From positions 1 to 38,021 of the forward strand of contig JAKFDK010000123.1 of assembly GCA_036676195.1 (NCBI GenBank): 38,021 nt of DNA. The letters are read 5' to 3'. The stretch is from JAKFDK01 sp036676195. GTDB taxonomy: Bacteria > Bacillota > Sulfobacillia > Symbiobacteriales > ZC4RG38. Shown here in pieces: positions 15,547 to 23,323 of the stretch (its first letter is position 1; each line of letters begins with the position of its first letter). Under the pieces are notes generated by a model. The model was not told the origin of the DNA. It ran no database searches and saw nothing but the letters and a program-made list of their open reading frames with translations. Both the position numbers and the translations under genes were made by a program.

Positions 15547-16869
15547 CTACCGGATCCACCTGGCCACCAGTACCGCCGCCTGGGCCCGGGTGACACCGTC
15601 GGCCGGGCCAAACCGCCCGTCGGGGTACCCCTGCACCAGCCCGCGGGCCACGGCCTGGGCCACCGCCTCACCGGCCCAGGCCGGAATCTCACCGGCATCC
15701 CGGAAATCCGGCGGACTCTCACCCGGCTGGGCGGTCCCCGGCTGGGCGGTCCCCGGCTGGGCGGTCCCCGGCTCAGCGGCCTGGATCAGCATCAGAGCGG
15801 CCTCTGCCCGGGTGATCCGGTCGTTCGGGCCAAACTGCCGTATCCCGTCCGGTCCGGCCCGCCCCCGCACCCAGCCGGCCTGGTACGCCACCGCCACGTA
15901 CCGCTCAAACCAGGCGCCGGCCGGCACATCGGCAAAATCAGCGGCCGGGGCATCGTCTTCCGCCCGGCCGGCCGCCTCCACCAGCAGCTTGATAAACTCC
16001 GCCCGAGTCACCCCCTGCTCGGGACGGAACGCCCCGTCCGGGTAGCCGGCCGTCAGGTTCAGGTCGGCCAGCAGTTCCACCTCTGCCCGCGCCCAGTGCA
16101 CCGCCGGCACATCGGTAAAGGCGGCAATATTGTCCACCAGCATCTGCCAGACCTGACCGGCCCAGTTACCGGCCTGGTCAGTGGCCAGCAGGGCCAGCAG
16201 ATGCAGCCCGTCCGCAAAACCGAGGGTATTAAGGCTAAAGGTGGCCGGCAAGGTCGCCTGCCGCTGATGCAGAGCCCCGTCCACCACCAGGTCGGTCTGC
16301 ATGGCTGCCGTCACCGGTCCGGGGCCGGGGGCAGCCGCCGTCACCGGCCAGGAGGCGGCACCGACGGCCCGGAACCAGCCCGCACGGCCCGGCCCCCCAC
16401 CGACACGGGGAATCCCGGGGGTCAGGGTAAGACCGGACCCGGACAGGGTGAACCGATAGTCGGCACCATGCCCGTTGCCGAACGGAGATACCACCAGGGT
16501 ATAGTCGCCCGCCGCAAGTTGCGGAACTGTCCATAGCAGGGAGGCCGTCCCGGGTGCCACCACCCGGCGGGCGATGACCTGAATCGAGTTGCCGTTGCGT
16601 AACTCTAATAACAGTGACGGACCGGATAAGACGGTAACTGTCAGGTCGCCGGCAGCGGCGAGCTGCAGGCGGTATCCATGTACCTCGCCCTCTGCCAACC
16701 GTCCAACCAGGTCCGCGGCCGCCGGCGCCGGGGCAGAGGCAGCGGGCCAGCCCGGTGCCGGGGCTGCCTGACCGGAAGACGGCGCCGTCAGCAGCAGAGC
16801 GGCCAGCAGCGTCACAACGGTACAGCGCGGCAGGCGCGGTACAGGCAATCGTCTTCCCCCCCAGGACAT
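15547..16869 (-). CDS. Secreted protein with three C-terminal SLH domains
   Basis: About 440 residues. A signal peptide (CTVVTLLAALLLTAPSSGQAAPA) is followed by a pre-peptidase-like beta region (about residues 45-150) and an Ig-like stretch. Three S-layer homology repeats end the protein: FTDVPAVHWARAEVELL with GYPDGAFRPEQGVTRAEF, FADVPAGAWFERYVAVAY, and IPAWAGEAVAQAVARGLVQGYPDG. SLH domains bind pyruvylated cell-wall polymer, so the protein sits on the cell surface. A PGTAQ tandem repeat links SLH 2 and 3. The ATG at 16869 lacks a Shine-Dalgarno; a TTG at 16848 preceded by GGGGGGAAG may be the true start. Confidence 0.85.
   Translation of the reverse strand: MSWGGRRLPVPRLPRCTVVTLLAALLLTAPSSGQAAPAPGWPAASAPAPAAADLVGRLAEGEVHGYRLQLAAAGDLTVTVLSGPSLLLELRNGNSIQVIARRVVAPGTASLLWTVPQLAAGDYTLVVSPFGNGHGADYRFTLSGSGLTLTPGIPRVGGGPGRAGWFRAVGAASWPVTAAAPGPGPVTAAMQTDLVVDGALHQRQATLPATFSLNTLGFADGLHLLALLATDQAGNWAGQVWQMLVDNIAAFTDVPAVHWARAEVELLADLNLTAGYPDGAFRPEQGVTRAEFIKLLVEAAGRAEDDAPAADFADVPAGAWFERYVAVAYQAGWVRGRAGPDGIRQFGPNDRITRAEAALMLIQAAEPGTAQPGTAQPGTAQPGESPPDFRDAGEIPAWAGEAVAQAVARGLVQGYPDGRFGPADGVTRAQAAVLVARWIR
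15723..15773 (-). repeat. 15-bp tandem repeat inside the SLH gene
   Basis: Three exact copies of CCGGCTGGGCGGTCC plus a partial fourth encode PGTAQ units. The unit is a multiple of three, so copy-number change would alter linker length without breaking the frame. Confidence 0.85.
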
Positions 16870-16947
16870 TGCTTCGACTTAAACAGTGTATCGCAAAAGG
16901 TTTGTAACTTTAAATGACCATGTTTTGCTAACAACCAGCAAATGCAA

Positions 16948-16976
16948 AGCCCGCCAGCCCAGTCTGGTGGCGGGCT
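16948..16976. repeat. GC-rich inverted repeat between divergent SLH and reductase genes
   Basis: AGCCCGCCA (16948-16956) and TGGCGGGCT (16968-16976) can form a hairpin. No T-tract follows, so a terminator role is uncertain. Confidence 0.45.
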
Positions 16977-17029
16977 GACGGGCCCTCAATGGCGTGTGTG
17001 CATTTTCTGCTAAAAGCTATTACGCCCTC

Positions 17030-17075
17030 TTGTGCGACTAAGCATTGGGTGTTATACTGAGCACAGATATAACAC
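17030..17075 (+). promoter_or_regulatory. Predicted promoter of the benzoyl-CoA reductase operon with overlapping palindromic operator
   Basis: TTGTGC (17030-17035) and TATACT (17053-17058) are 17 bases apart. A perfect inverted repeat, GTGTTATA (17049-17056) and TATAACAC (17068-17075) with an 11-base spacer, covers the -10 element and start region. That is a classic repressor position. The divergently encoded PaaX-like protein is the obvious candidate, and GTTATAC also occurs in the intergenic region in front of paaX. This is inference. Confidence 0.6.
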
Positions 17076-17133
17076 TATAAATCAAGTCCGTGCAGAAAAT
17101 GATATATCACCACATAGGAGGAGCGAAACGGGG

Positions 17134-18288
17134 ATGGCTGACCTGGACGGTATCCTGCAACAGTGTCAAGAATGGGCCGAAGACGTTAACTTCCCGACGG
17201 TGCGCAGCTGGCTGGAAAAGAACCCCGGTGGCAAGGTCCTGGGCCACTTCCAGGTCTATTTCCCCGAGGAACTGGCGCATGCTGCCGGCATGCTGCCGAT
17301 GAAGATCTGCGGCGCCGGTGGCCGGATTGAAGCCAAGGCTGCGGACAGCCGGTTCGGTTCATTCATTTGCTCCATCGCCCGCACCAGCCTGGAACTGGGC
17401 CTGAGCAACCGCCTCGACTTCCTGAGCGCCTTCGTCACCCATCCGATCTGTGACGTGGCCCGTTCGTTGGCTGGTATCTGGGGCCGGAATTTCCCCCAGT
17501 TCCAGTCCCAGATTCTTTACCTGCCGCAGAACGCCAACAGCCGCTACGCTCCCACCTATCTGGCCGAGGAGTATCGCCGGATCCTGACCGCCCTTGAGGA
17601 ACTCACCGGCAAGAAGGTCACTGCCGACGATCTGCGCCGGAGCATCAAGGTCTTCAACGAGAACCGCCGGCTCCTGCGGCAGCTCTACGCTGTCAAGAAG
17701 GAAACTCCATGGCTGATCTCCGCCTCCGAGGCGTATGTCCTCACCTACCTGGCCGGCCTGATGCCACGGGAAGAGCATAACCTGCTTCTCGCCCAGGTGC
17801 TCGAGCTCCTGCCGACCCGCAACAAGCGCAAGCAGGACAAGGTCCGGGTCGTGTTTGAGGGTGGTTTCTGCGAGCAGCCCCCGCTGGAAATGATCCAGAC
17901 CATCGAGGATGCCTGCTATATCGTTGACGATGACTTCCTGGTCGGCCTGCGCTGGCTCACCGATGATGTGCCCGACTACGGCGATCCGGTGGAAGCCCTG
18001 GCGACCTCCTATATCGAGCGCTCCACCTATAGCTGCGTGCAGCGTGACGCCCGCAAGCCCAAGGAAGATATGCTGCTCAAGCGGATCCGCAACGCCAACG
18101 CCGAAGCCTGCATCGTCGCTGCGGCGAAGATGTGCGAGCCCGGCCTTGACGAGCAGGTTGCGTACCAGCACGCACTGGAGAAGGAAAACATCCCCTTCCT
18201 CATCATGGAGTTCGAGGAAAAGATGACCGCCTTCGAGCAGATGAAGATGCAGGTCGAAACCTTCGTTGAATCCATCCTGTTCGACTAA
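17134..18288 (+). CDS. bcrC: Benzoyl-CoA reductase (class I), BcrC/BzdN-type subunit
   Basis: 384 residues, the usual BcrC/BzdN length; ATG 17134 is behind AGGAGGAG, and the open frame upstream is the promoter region. It belongs to the 2-hydroxyacyl-CoA dehydratase D superfamily. BCR-like hallmarks include FPEELAHAAGMLPMKICGAGG, DSRFGSFICSIARTSLELG, HPICDVARSLAGIWGRNFP and ILYLPQN. The cysteines in these blocks bind the active-site [4Fe-4S] cluster. With BcrB it forms the module where the aryl-CoA ring accepts electrons at very low potential. It is first in the operon, order C-B-ATPase-ATPase. Whether the substrate is benzoyl-CoA or a substituted analogue (such as 3-hydroxy- or 3-methylbenzoyl-CoA) is not decidable here. 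Confidence 0.9.
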   Translation: MADLDGILQQCQEWAEDVNFPTVRSWLEKNPGGKVLGHFQVYFPEELAHAAGMLPMKICGAGGRIEAKAADSRFGSFICSIARTSLELGLSNRLDFLSAFVTHPICDVARSLAGIWGRNFPQFQSQILYLPQNANSRYAPTYLAEEYRRILTALEELTGKKVTADDLRRSIKVFNENRRLLRQLYAVKKETPWLISASEAYVLTYLAGLMPREEHNLLLAQVLELLPTRNKRKQDKVRVVFEGGFCEQPPLEMIQTIEDACYIVDDDFLVGLRWLTDDVPDYGDPVEALATSYIERSTYSCVQRDARKPKEDMLLKRIRNANAEACIVAAAKMCEPGLDEQVAYQHALEKENIPFLIMEFEEKMTAFEQMKMQVETFVESILFD

Positions 18289-18308
18289 TTAAAGGGAGGG
18301 GCGTGCAA

Positions 18309-19601
18309 ATGGAAGAGAAGTTCAATCCGATTGGCCGTGGTCGCAAAGAGGGTAACGCCTTCTTCCGTGACTGGTTCGACCAACTGAACAAGGCTGAAGC
18401 CAACGGCGAGAAGACCGCGTACGTGTTTGTAATGGGCTCCATGGCGGAGATCCTGCGCTGCTTTGACATCAACATGACCTTCCCGGAAATCACCAGCCTA
18501 CAGACCGCCGTGCGTAAGGTCTCCATGGACCTGATCAATAAGGCGGAAGATATCGGCTACTCCCCCGACATCTGCAGCTACGTAAAGGCCGACGTTGGTA
18601 TCCACCTCGATAACGAGCGCCAGCACCCCAGCTTCAAGATCCCCAAGCCCAACCTGGTCGTTGCCACCAACATGTGCAACACCTATATCAAGTGGGCCGA
18701 GATCTGGGAGCGCATGTACAGCGCGCCGGTCTTCACCGTTGACCTCCCCGGCCGCCGGTTCCACGGTTACACCCCCGAAGTCGGTACGCCCGAGTTCGAG
18801 CAGGACCGCAAGTACGTGCAGGCCCAGATGGCCGAACTGATCGAAGTCTGCGAAAACCTGACCGGCAAGAAGTTCCAGGTGAACCGCCTGCTGGAGTGCA
18901 TGGAGTACACCAACCGCCTGGCCAACGCCTGGAAGAAGGTTGTGGAACTCAACAAGAACACCCCGGCTCCCTTCAACGTCATGGGCGACGGCCTGACCTA
19001 CCAGGGCATGTGCAACGCCTCCCGTGGCACCAAGTTCGGCGCCGAGTATTTCGAGCGGCTGCATGAAGAGATGCAGTATATGGTCGACAACGGCATCGGC
19101 GGCCTGAAGGACGAGAAGTGGCGCCTGATCTTCGTTGGCACCTGGTGCTACACCGCCTACCGGCGCTTCATCGAAATGTTCGAGGAGTGGGGCGGCACCT
19201 TCGTCAACTCCGAGTACCTCGGCTACGCCTCCGGCGGTCTGGACTGGGGCATCAACTATGACCTCAACAAGGATCCGCTGCAGACCCTGTCCGAGCAGTT
19301 CGTGGTCACCGCCCACCGCCGCATGTCCAACACCTTCTTCAGCCAGGACGAGATGGGCGAGACCGCCCGCGACTGGAAGGCTGACGGCGTTGTGTACCAC
19401 GCTGTAAAGAGCTGCCGTACCGTGTCGACCGTACTGGCCGATAGCCGTGAGAACCTGATCCACAACTGGGATATGCCCTCCCTGGCGCTGGAGTCCGACC
19501 TGGTCGACCCCCGGTGCTGGTCTGAAGCTCAGATGAAGAACCGTATCGACGCTTTCTTCGAGGCGCTGGCCGGCAAGAGGCTGGCTGCGTCCGGACGCTA
19601 A
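18309..19601 (+). CDS. bcrB: Benzoyl-CoA reductase, BcrB/BzdO-type subunit
   Basis: 430 residues; the ATG at 18309 is preferred over GTG 18303 because GGGAGGGG is then seven to eight bases away. It belongs to the 2-hydroxyacyl-CoA dehydratase family and pairs with BcrC. Visible blocks are VMGSMAEILRCFDI, SPDICSYVKADVG, LVVATNMCNTYIKWAEIW, WRLIFVGTWCYTAYRRF and FVNSEYLGYASGG. Conserved cysteines at the first three blocks fit cluster ligation. Twenty bases separate it from bcrC. Length and motifs match BCR B subunits better than HgdA/HgdB-type dehydratases. Confidence 0.9.
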   Translation: MEEKFNPIGRGRKEGNAFFRDWFDQLNKAEANGEKTAYVFVMGSMAEILRCFDINMTFPEITSLQTAVRKVSMDLINKAEDIGYSPDICSYVKADVGIHLDNERQHPSFKIPKPNLVVATNMCNTYIKWAEIWERMYSAPVFTVDLPGRRFHGYTPEVGTPEFEQDRKYVQAQMAELIEVCENLTGKKFQVNRLLECMEYTNRLANAWKKVVELNKNTPAPFNVMGDGLTYQGMCNASRGTKFGAEYFERLHEEMQYMVDNGIGGLKDEKWRLIFVGTWCYTAYRRFIEMFEEWGGTFVNSEYLGYASGGLDWGINYDLNKDPLQTLSEQFVVTAHRRMSNTFFSQDEMGETARDWKADGVVYHAVKSCRTVSTVLADSRENLIHNWDMPSLALESDLVDPRCWSEAQMKNRIDAFFEALAGKRLAASGR

Positions 19602-19615
19602 AGGAGGGGCATGAA

Positions 19616-20431
19616 GTGCTTTACACGGCTGGTGTTGACGTAGGCAGTACGCAAACCAAGGCGATTGTGCTCGACGAGAACCGCAACGTCATTGGTCGGT
19701 CCCTGACGGATACCGGCGCCAACGTGACCGTTGCCGCCCAGAACGCATTCAGCATGGCTGCGAAGGACGCCGGTCTGACCGACGACCAGGTGACCTACGT
19801 CATCGGTACCGGCTACGGCCGGTACAAGGTGACCTTCGGCAACAGCCAGGTCACGGAAATCTCCTGCCACTCCCGCGGCGCCCAGTACCTGTTCCCCAAC
19901 ACCCGCATGGTGCTTGACATCGGCGGCCAGGACACCAAGGCCATCCGCGTCGGTGGTGGCGGCGAAGTGCTCGACTTCTGCATGAACGACAAGTGCGCTG
20001 CCGGTACCGGCCGCTTCCTCGGCGGTGCCGCCGCAGCCCTGGAAATCCCGCTGGGCGAACTGGGCGAGATCGCTCTGACGGCCAAGAACCCGGTCCGCAT
20101 CACCACCACCTGCACCGTGTTCGCCGAGTCTGAAATCATCAACTGGCTGGCCAAGGGCAAGAAGGTTGAGGACATCCTCATGGGCGTGCACCAGGCCATC
20201 GCCCAGCGCTCCATCTCCCTGATGCGCCGCGTGGGCATCGAAGAGGAGATCACCTTCACCGGTGGTGTAACCCGTAACGTCGGCATGGTCACCGTGCTGC
20301 AGGAAATGCTCGGCATGCCGCTGAACGTCAGCCCGGATGCCCACTATATGGGTTGCATCGGCGCTGCTCTGTTCGCCATGGACCGGGCCCTGGGCCAGGA
20401 AATCAAGGACACCGTCAAGGTCACTGAATAA
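19616..20431 (+). CDS. bcrA: Benzoyl-CoA reductase ATPase subunit 1 (BcrA/BzdP-Q-like, BcrAD/BadFG family)
   Basis: 271 residues from GTG 19616 behind AAGGAGGGG. An ASKHA-fold ATPase with canonical phosphate-1 loop GVDVGSTQTKAIV, phosphate-2 motif DIGGQDTKAIR, the cluster-binding NDKCAAGTGRFL and a second cysteine in TTTCTVFAESEII. Two such subunits share a bridging [4Fe-4S] cluster and use about two ATP per electron pair to drive electrons to the BcrBC module. It is short, like the Azoarcus BzdP/Q proteins and unlike the longer Thauera BcrA. Confidence 0.88.
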   Translation: MLYTAGVDVGSTQTKAIVLDENRNVIGRSLTDTGANVTVAAQNAFSMAAKDAGLTDDQVTYVIGTGYGRYKVTFGNSQVTEISCHSRGAQYLFPNTRMVLDIGGQDTKAIRVGGGGEVLDFCMNDKCAAGTGRFLGGAAAALEIPLGELGEIALTAKNPVRITTTCTVFAESEIINWLAKGKKVEDILMGVHQAIAQRSISLMRRVGIEEEITFTGGVTRNVGMVTVLQEMLGMPLNVSPDAHYMGCIGAALFAMDRALGQEIKDTVKVTE

Positions 20432-20447
20432 GGGAGGTCAGCAGGTA

Positions 20448-21269
20448 ATGGCCTATACTGCCGGAATTGACATCGGCGCTAACTACGCCAAAGTTGTGAT
20501 CCTCGACGAGGAGCGCAAGATTGTTGGCAAGTCCATGATCCGCACCGGTTTCAACTACCCCGTCGCCGCCGAAAAGAGCCTGGACGCTGCCCTTGAGGAC
20601 GCTGGCCTGAAGCGGGACGACATTGCTTACGTGGCCGCCACCGGCTTCGGTCGGTACATGGTGCCCTTCCGGGACATACAGATCACCGAGTTGACCTGCC
20701 ATGCCAAGGGCGCCTGGTTCATGTTCCCCAACACGCGCACCGTGCTGGACGTGGGCGGCAGCACCATCAAGGCTATCCGCTGCGATGACAAGGGCAAGGT
20801 CAAGGCATTCCGCCTGAACGACAAGTGCGCGGCCGGCACCGGCGCCTTCCTCGAGAAGACCGCCCGCTATATGGGCTACGACACTGGCGACATCGCCGCC
20901 CTGGCCGAAAAGAGCCAGGAAATGGTCAGCGTCTCCAGCGTCTGCGCCGTGTTCGCCGAGTCCGAGGTCATTAACCACCTCTCCAGCGGCAAGAAGCCCG
21001 AGGACATCATGAACGGCTCCATCGTCTCCCTGGCCGGCCGTGCCGCCCAGCTCATGAAGCGGGTCGGCATGGAGAAGGAATACACCGTCACCGGAGGCAT
21101 GACCCGGATCAAGGGCTTCGTCGACGCCATGGCCAAGGCTGTGAAGTCCGATGTCAACATCCTGGCCGACGACATGGGTCAGTGGTGTGGCGCCCTCGGT
21201 GCCGCCATCCTGTCCCAGGACCGGGTGCGGAAGCTCGCCCAGCTAAAGGAAGCTTCCCAGACCGCCTGA
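20448..21269 (+). CDS. bcrD: Benzoyl-CoA reductase ATPase subunit 2 (BcrD/BzdP-Q-like), divergent phosphate loops
   Basis: 273 residues; ATG 20448 behind GGGAGGTC, 16 bases after the previous stop. The fold and cluster motifs match the first ATPase (NDKCAAGTGAFLEKT, SSVCAVFAESEVINHL). However, phosphate-1 reads GIDIGANYAKVVI and phosphate-2 reads DVGGSTIKAIR, without the Gln-Asp pair seen in subunit 1. The two ATPases are therefore unequal, and one site may hydrolyse ATP differently. It ends the operon, before a terminator shared with paaX. Confidence 0.88.
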   Translation: MAYTAGIDIGANYAKVVILDEERKIVGKSMIRTGFNYPVAAEKSLDAALEDAGLKRDDIAYVAATGFGRYMVPFRDIQITELTCHAKGAWFMFPNTRTVLDVGGSTIKAIRCDDKGKVKAFRLNDKCAAGTGAFLEKTARYMGYDTGDIAALAEKSQEMVSVSSVCAVFAESEVINHLSSGKKPEDIMNGSIVSLAGRAAQLMKRVGMEKEYTVTGGMTRIKGFVDAMAKAVKSDVNILADDMGQWCGALGAAILSQDRVRKLAQLKEASQTA

Positions 21270-21279
21270 GTAAAAAATA

Positions 21280-21309
21280 CCGGGACCGCCGGTTGCCTGG
21301 CGGTCCCGG
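21280..21309. terminator. Terminator between convergent bcrD and paaX
   Basis: CCGGGACCGCC and GGCGGTCCCGG form an 11-bp perfect stem with an 8-base loop. On the minus strand it is followed by TATTTTTTAC, making a strong terminator for paaX; on the plus strand there is no T-tract. Confidence 0.85.
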
Positions 21310-21327
21310 AACTCCACTGTCCCTGGT

Positions 21328-22254
21328 CTACCAGCCCCGCCGCAGCAGGGACGCCCGTTTGCGGCGGGAAGGGGGCGCCTCTTCCTGGGCGCCTTCTGCC
21401 TTGCGCCCCCGACGCAGCTTGGGTGCAGTCCCGGCCGGAGTGGGGTAAAACAATTGCAGGAAGAAGCGTTCGGCACCGCCGGAGAGCATCCGGTAGTACT
21501 CCCAGAACAGATGCAGCGCCCGGGCCCCTGGCCAGTCGGGTGGAAGCAACTCCGCCGGCAGACCGGGGTCAAAGTGCAGGAATTTGCGGAACTCGTGGAC
21601 AAGCCATACCCGCTCGGTGAAACAGTGGTTGTCGGGCACCTCGACCCCTGCTGCGATCTTAGCACGCATGTCCTCGTGTCGGGGTTGGGCGGCGCTAACG
21701 AATTCGGCATACTTGGAGGCAATCTGGGATAGATCCCAGCAACGGGTCACCAGTTCCCGGTCTGCGGCCGGGCCGGAATAGCGGGCCGTAAACAGGTCCA
21801 GGTGGCCGAGCAGGCTATACTCCTCGACCAGGTTGCGGATCGCCTCTTCCTGCCGGTGCGGACTGATCCAGGTGCTGGGGGTCAGGGGACCGAAGCCGCG
21901 CCACTCCAGTTCGGCCCGGACCTGGTCCCGCAGTTCCTTGCGGTCCTCCGGGGCCGTGAAGGTTAGAACCCGCCAGTGACCGTCCCACGCCTCCGGCGCC
22001 TGCCGGTACAACCGGCGGACGCCTTCCTCTATGCGGCGACGTCCCTTCTCCGTCAGCATATAATAGCTCTTGTTGCCTTCCTTGCGGGCCTGTAACAGCC
22101 CCTCCTGGGCCACCCGGCTGACCGCCACCCGCACGGCGGGGGGAGCGATGCCGAACTCGCCCAGGGCCTGGATCATGGAGCCCACCCAGACTTCCTGTCC
22201 GTAGCGGAGAATGAAATCACCGTAGATCGTGAATAACAGTGATCGTGCTTGCAT
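21328..22254 (-). CDS. paaX: PaaX-family transcriptional repressor
   Basis: About 308 residues from ATG 22254; GTG 22266 is possible. The N-terminus is the PaaX winged helix: RSLLFTIYGDFILRYGQEVWVGSMIQALGEFGI, then VRVAVSRVAQEGLLQARKEGNKSYYMLTEKGRRRIEEG. The central and C-terminal PaaX domains follow (WDGHWRVLTF, RAELEWRGFGPLTPSTWISPH, FLHFDPGLPAELLPPDWPG). The family binds aryl-CoA esters such as phenylacetyl-CoA and then releases DNA. Divergent from the ring-hydrolase gene and convergent with bcr, it probably governs both operons in response to an aryl-CoA. The C-terminal tail is basic (RRKRASLLRR). Confidence 0.9.
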   Translation of the reverse strand: MQARSLLFTIYGDFILRYGQEVWVGSMIQALGEFGIAPPAVRVAVSRVAQEGLLQARKEGNKSYYMLTEKGRRRIEEGVRRLYRQAPEAWDGHWRVLTFTAPEDRKELRDQVRAELEWRGFGPLTPSTWISPHRQEEAIRNLVEEYSLLGHLDLFTARYSGPAADRELVTRCWDLSQIASKYAEFVSAAQPRHEDMRAKIAAGVEVPDNHCFTERVWLVHEFRKFLHFDPGLPAELLPPDWPGARALHLFWEYYRMLSGGAERFFLQLFYPTPAGTAPKLRRGRKAEGAQEEAPPSRRKRASLLRRGW

Positions 22255-22366
22255 GGTATCACACACCTTACCTCTGGTGAGCGTGAAACTGTTGTATAAC
22301 GGAATTATGTGTGTATTGCACGGGTTTGTCAAGTAGAACGAGAAAAATCTGGAAGGGGAATTGCCT
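22255..22366. promoter_or_regulatory. Divergent paaX/oah promoter region with candidate operators
   Basis: This AT-richer gap contains GGTATCACACACC (22255-22267) and, about 40 bases on, TTATGTGTGTATTG. Together these make an imperfect inverted pair. It also contains CTGTTGTATAAC, whose complement shares GTTATAC with the palindrome in front of bcrC. Autoregulation by PaaX is plausible. No clear consensus promoter can be assigned. Confidence 0.35.
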
Positions 22367-23320
22367 GTGAGCCGCTTTGTAGGCCGTCCAGCCGAGTCTT
22401 TTGACTTCAAGGAAATCATCTACGAGAAGAAGGATTGGGTGGCGAAAGTTACCATCAACCGCCCGCAAGCGTATAACGCGTACAGCACCGAATGCCTTGT
22501 GGAACTGACCGAAGCGTTCAAGGACGCCGCCTGGGATGACGGCGTTGCCGTGTTGGTCATGACCGGCGCCGGCGAAAAGGCGTTCTGCACCGGCGGCGAC
22601 GTGAAGGAGTACGCCACCGAGTACACCGTGCGTCCCCGCGACTACTGGAAGTGGATGGGCATCTTTATGGAGTGCCACGACCAGTTGCGCAACATCGGCA
22701 AGCCCACCATTGCCCGGATCAACGGCATGGTGGCCGGTGGCGGCAATGAGTTCAACATGGCCTGCGACCTCGCCATCATGGCTGACCATGCCACCATCCG
22801 CCAGGTGGGCACCCGCGTCGGGTCCGTGGCCGCCGGTGGCGCCACCCAGTGGCTGCCGATCATGGTCGGCGACCGCCGGGCCCGTGAAATCCTGTTCACC
22901 TGCGATCCCATCGATGCCAAGAAGGCGCTGGACTGGGGCCTGGTCAACGAGGTCGTGCCTCTGGCCGAACTCGACGCCGCTGTGGACCGCTGGTGCAAGA
23001 AGCTGATCGAGAAGTTCCCCGAATGCACCCGCTACACCAAGCAGCAGACCAACTTCTGGAAGGACTTTGCCTGGCACCAGACCATCGGCCACGCCCGGGA
23101 CTGGCTGTCTGTCCACTACGCTTCCGCCGAGCCCTGGGAGGGCATGGGCGCCTTCGTCGAGAAGCGGCCGGTCAACTACATGGGCCTGCGCGAGGCGGCT
23201 CGCGACGGCGGCTCCAGCGAGTACCTGTGGGGTGCGTACACCCAGAAGTGCGGCAAGTGCGGCGCCAAGAACATTCCGGCCAACTTCAAGCACTGCGGCG
23301 CCTGCGGCGCGGAGCTGTAA
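22367..23320 (+). CDS. oah: Ring-opening hydrolase of the crotonase superfamily (BamA/Oah-like) with C-terminal zinc ribbon
   Basis: 317 residues; the GTG at 22367 is chosen because GGAAGGGG is eight bases upstream. A crotonase fold with the oxyanion motif GGDVKEY, then KPTIARINGMVAGGGNEFNMACDL, RQVGTRVGSVAAGGATQWLPI and GDRRAREILF. This pattern resembles 6-oxocyclohex-1-ene-1-carbonyl-CoA hydrolase (BamA/Oah/BzdY) more than ordinary enoyl-CoA hydratases. The enzyme adds water and hydrolytically opens the alicyclic ring. The C-terminus bears CGKC and CGAC, a small zinc ribbon; I do not know how common this is in the family. It heads the oah-ipdA-ipdB-SDR operon. A hydratase acting on the dienoyl-CoA is the main alternative. 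Confidence 0.8.
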   Translation: MSRFVGRPAESFDFKEIIYEKKDWVAKVTINRPQAYNAYSTECLVELTEAFKDAAWDDGVAVLVMTGAGEKAFCTGGDVKEYATEYTVRPRDYWKWMGIFMECHDQLRNIGKPTIARINGMVAGGGNEFNMACDLAIMADHATIRQVGTRVGSVAAGGATQWLPIMVGDRRAREILFTCDPIDAKKALDWGLVNEVVPLAELDAAVDRWCKKLIEKFPECTRYTKQQTNFWKDFAWHQTIGHARDWLSVHYASAEPWEGMGAFVEKRPVNYMGLREAARDGGSSEYLWGAYTQKCGKCGAKNIPANFKHCGACGAEL

Positions 23321-23323
23321 GCC

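Noticed and set aside
17134..21269. 2-hydroxyacyl-CoA dehydratase (HgdABC type) reading of the reductase genes
   Set aside because: Two separate ATPase subunits, about 384- and 430-residue catalytic subunits and the BCR-like cysteine blocks favour benzoyl-CoA reductase.
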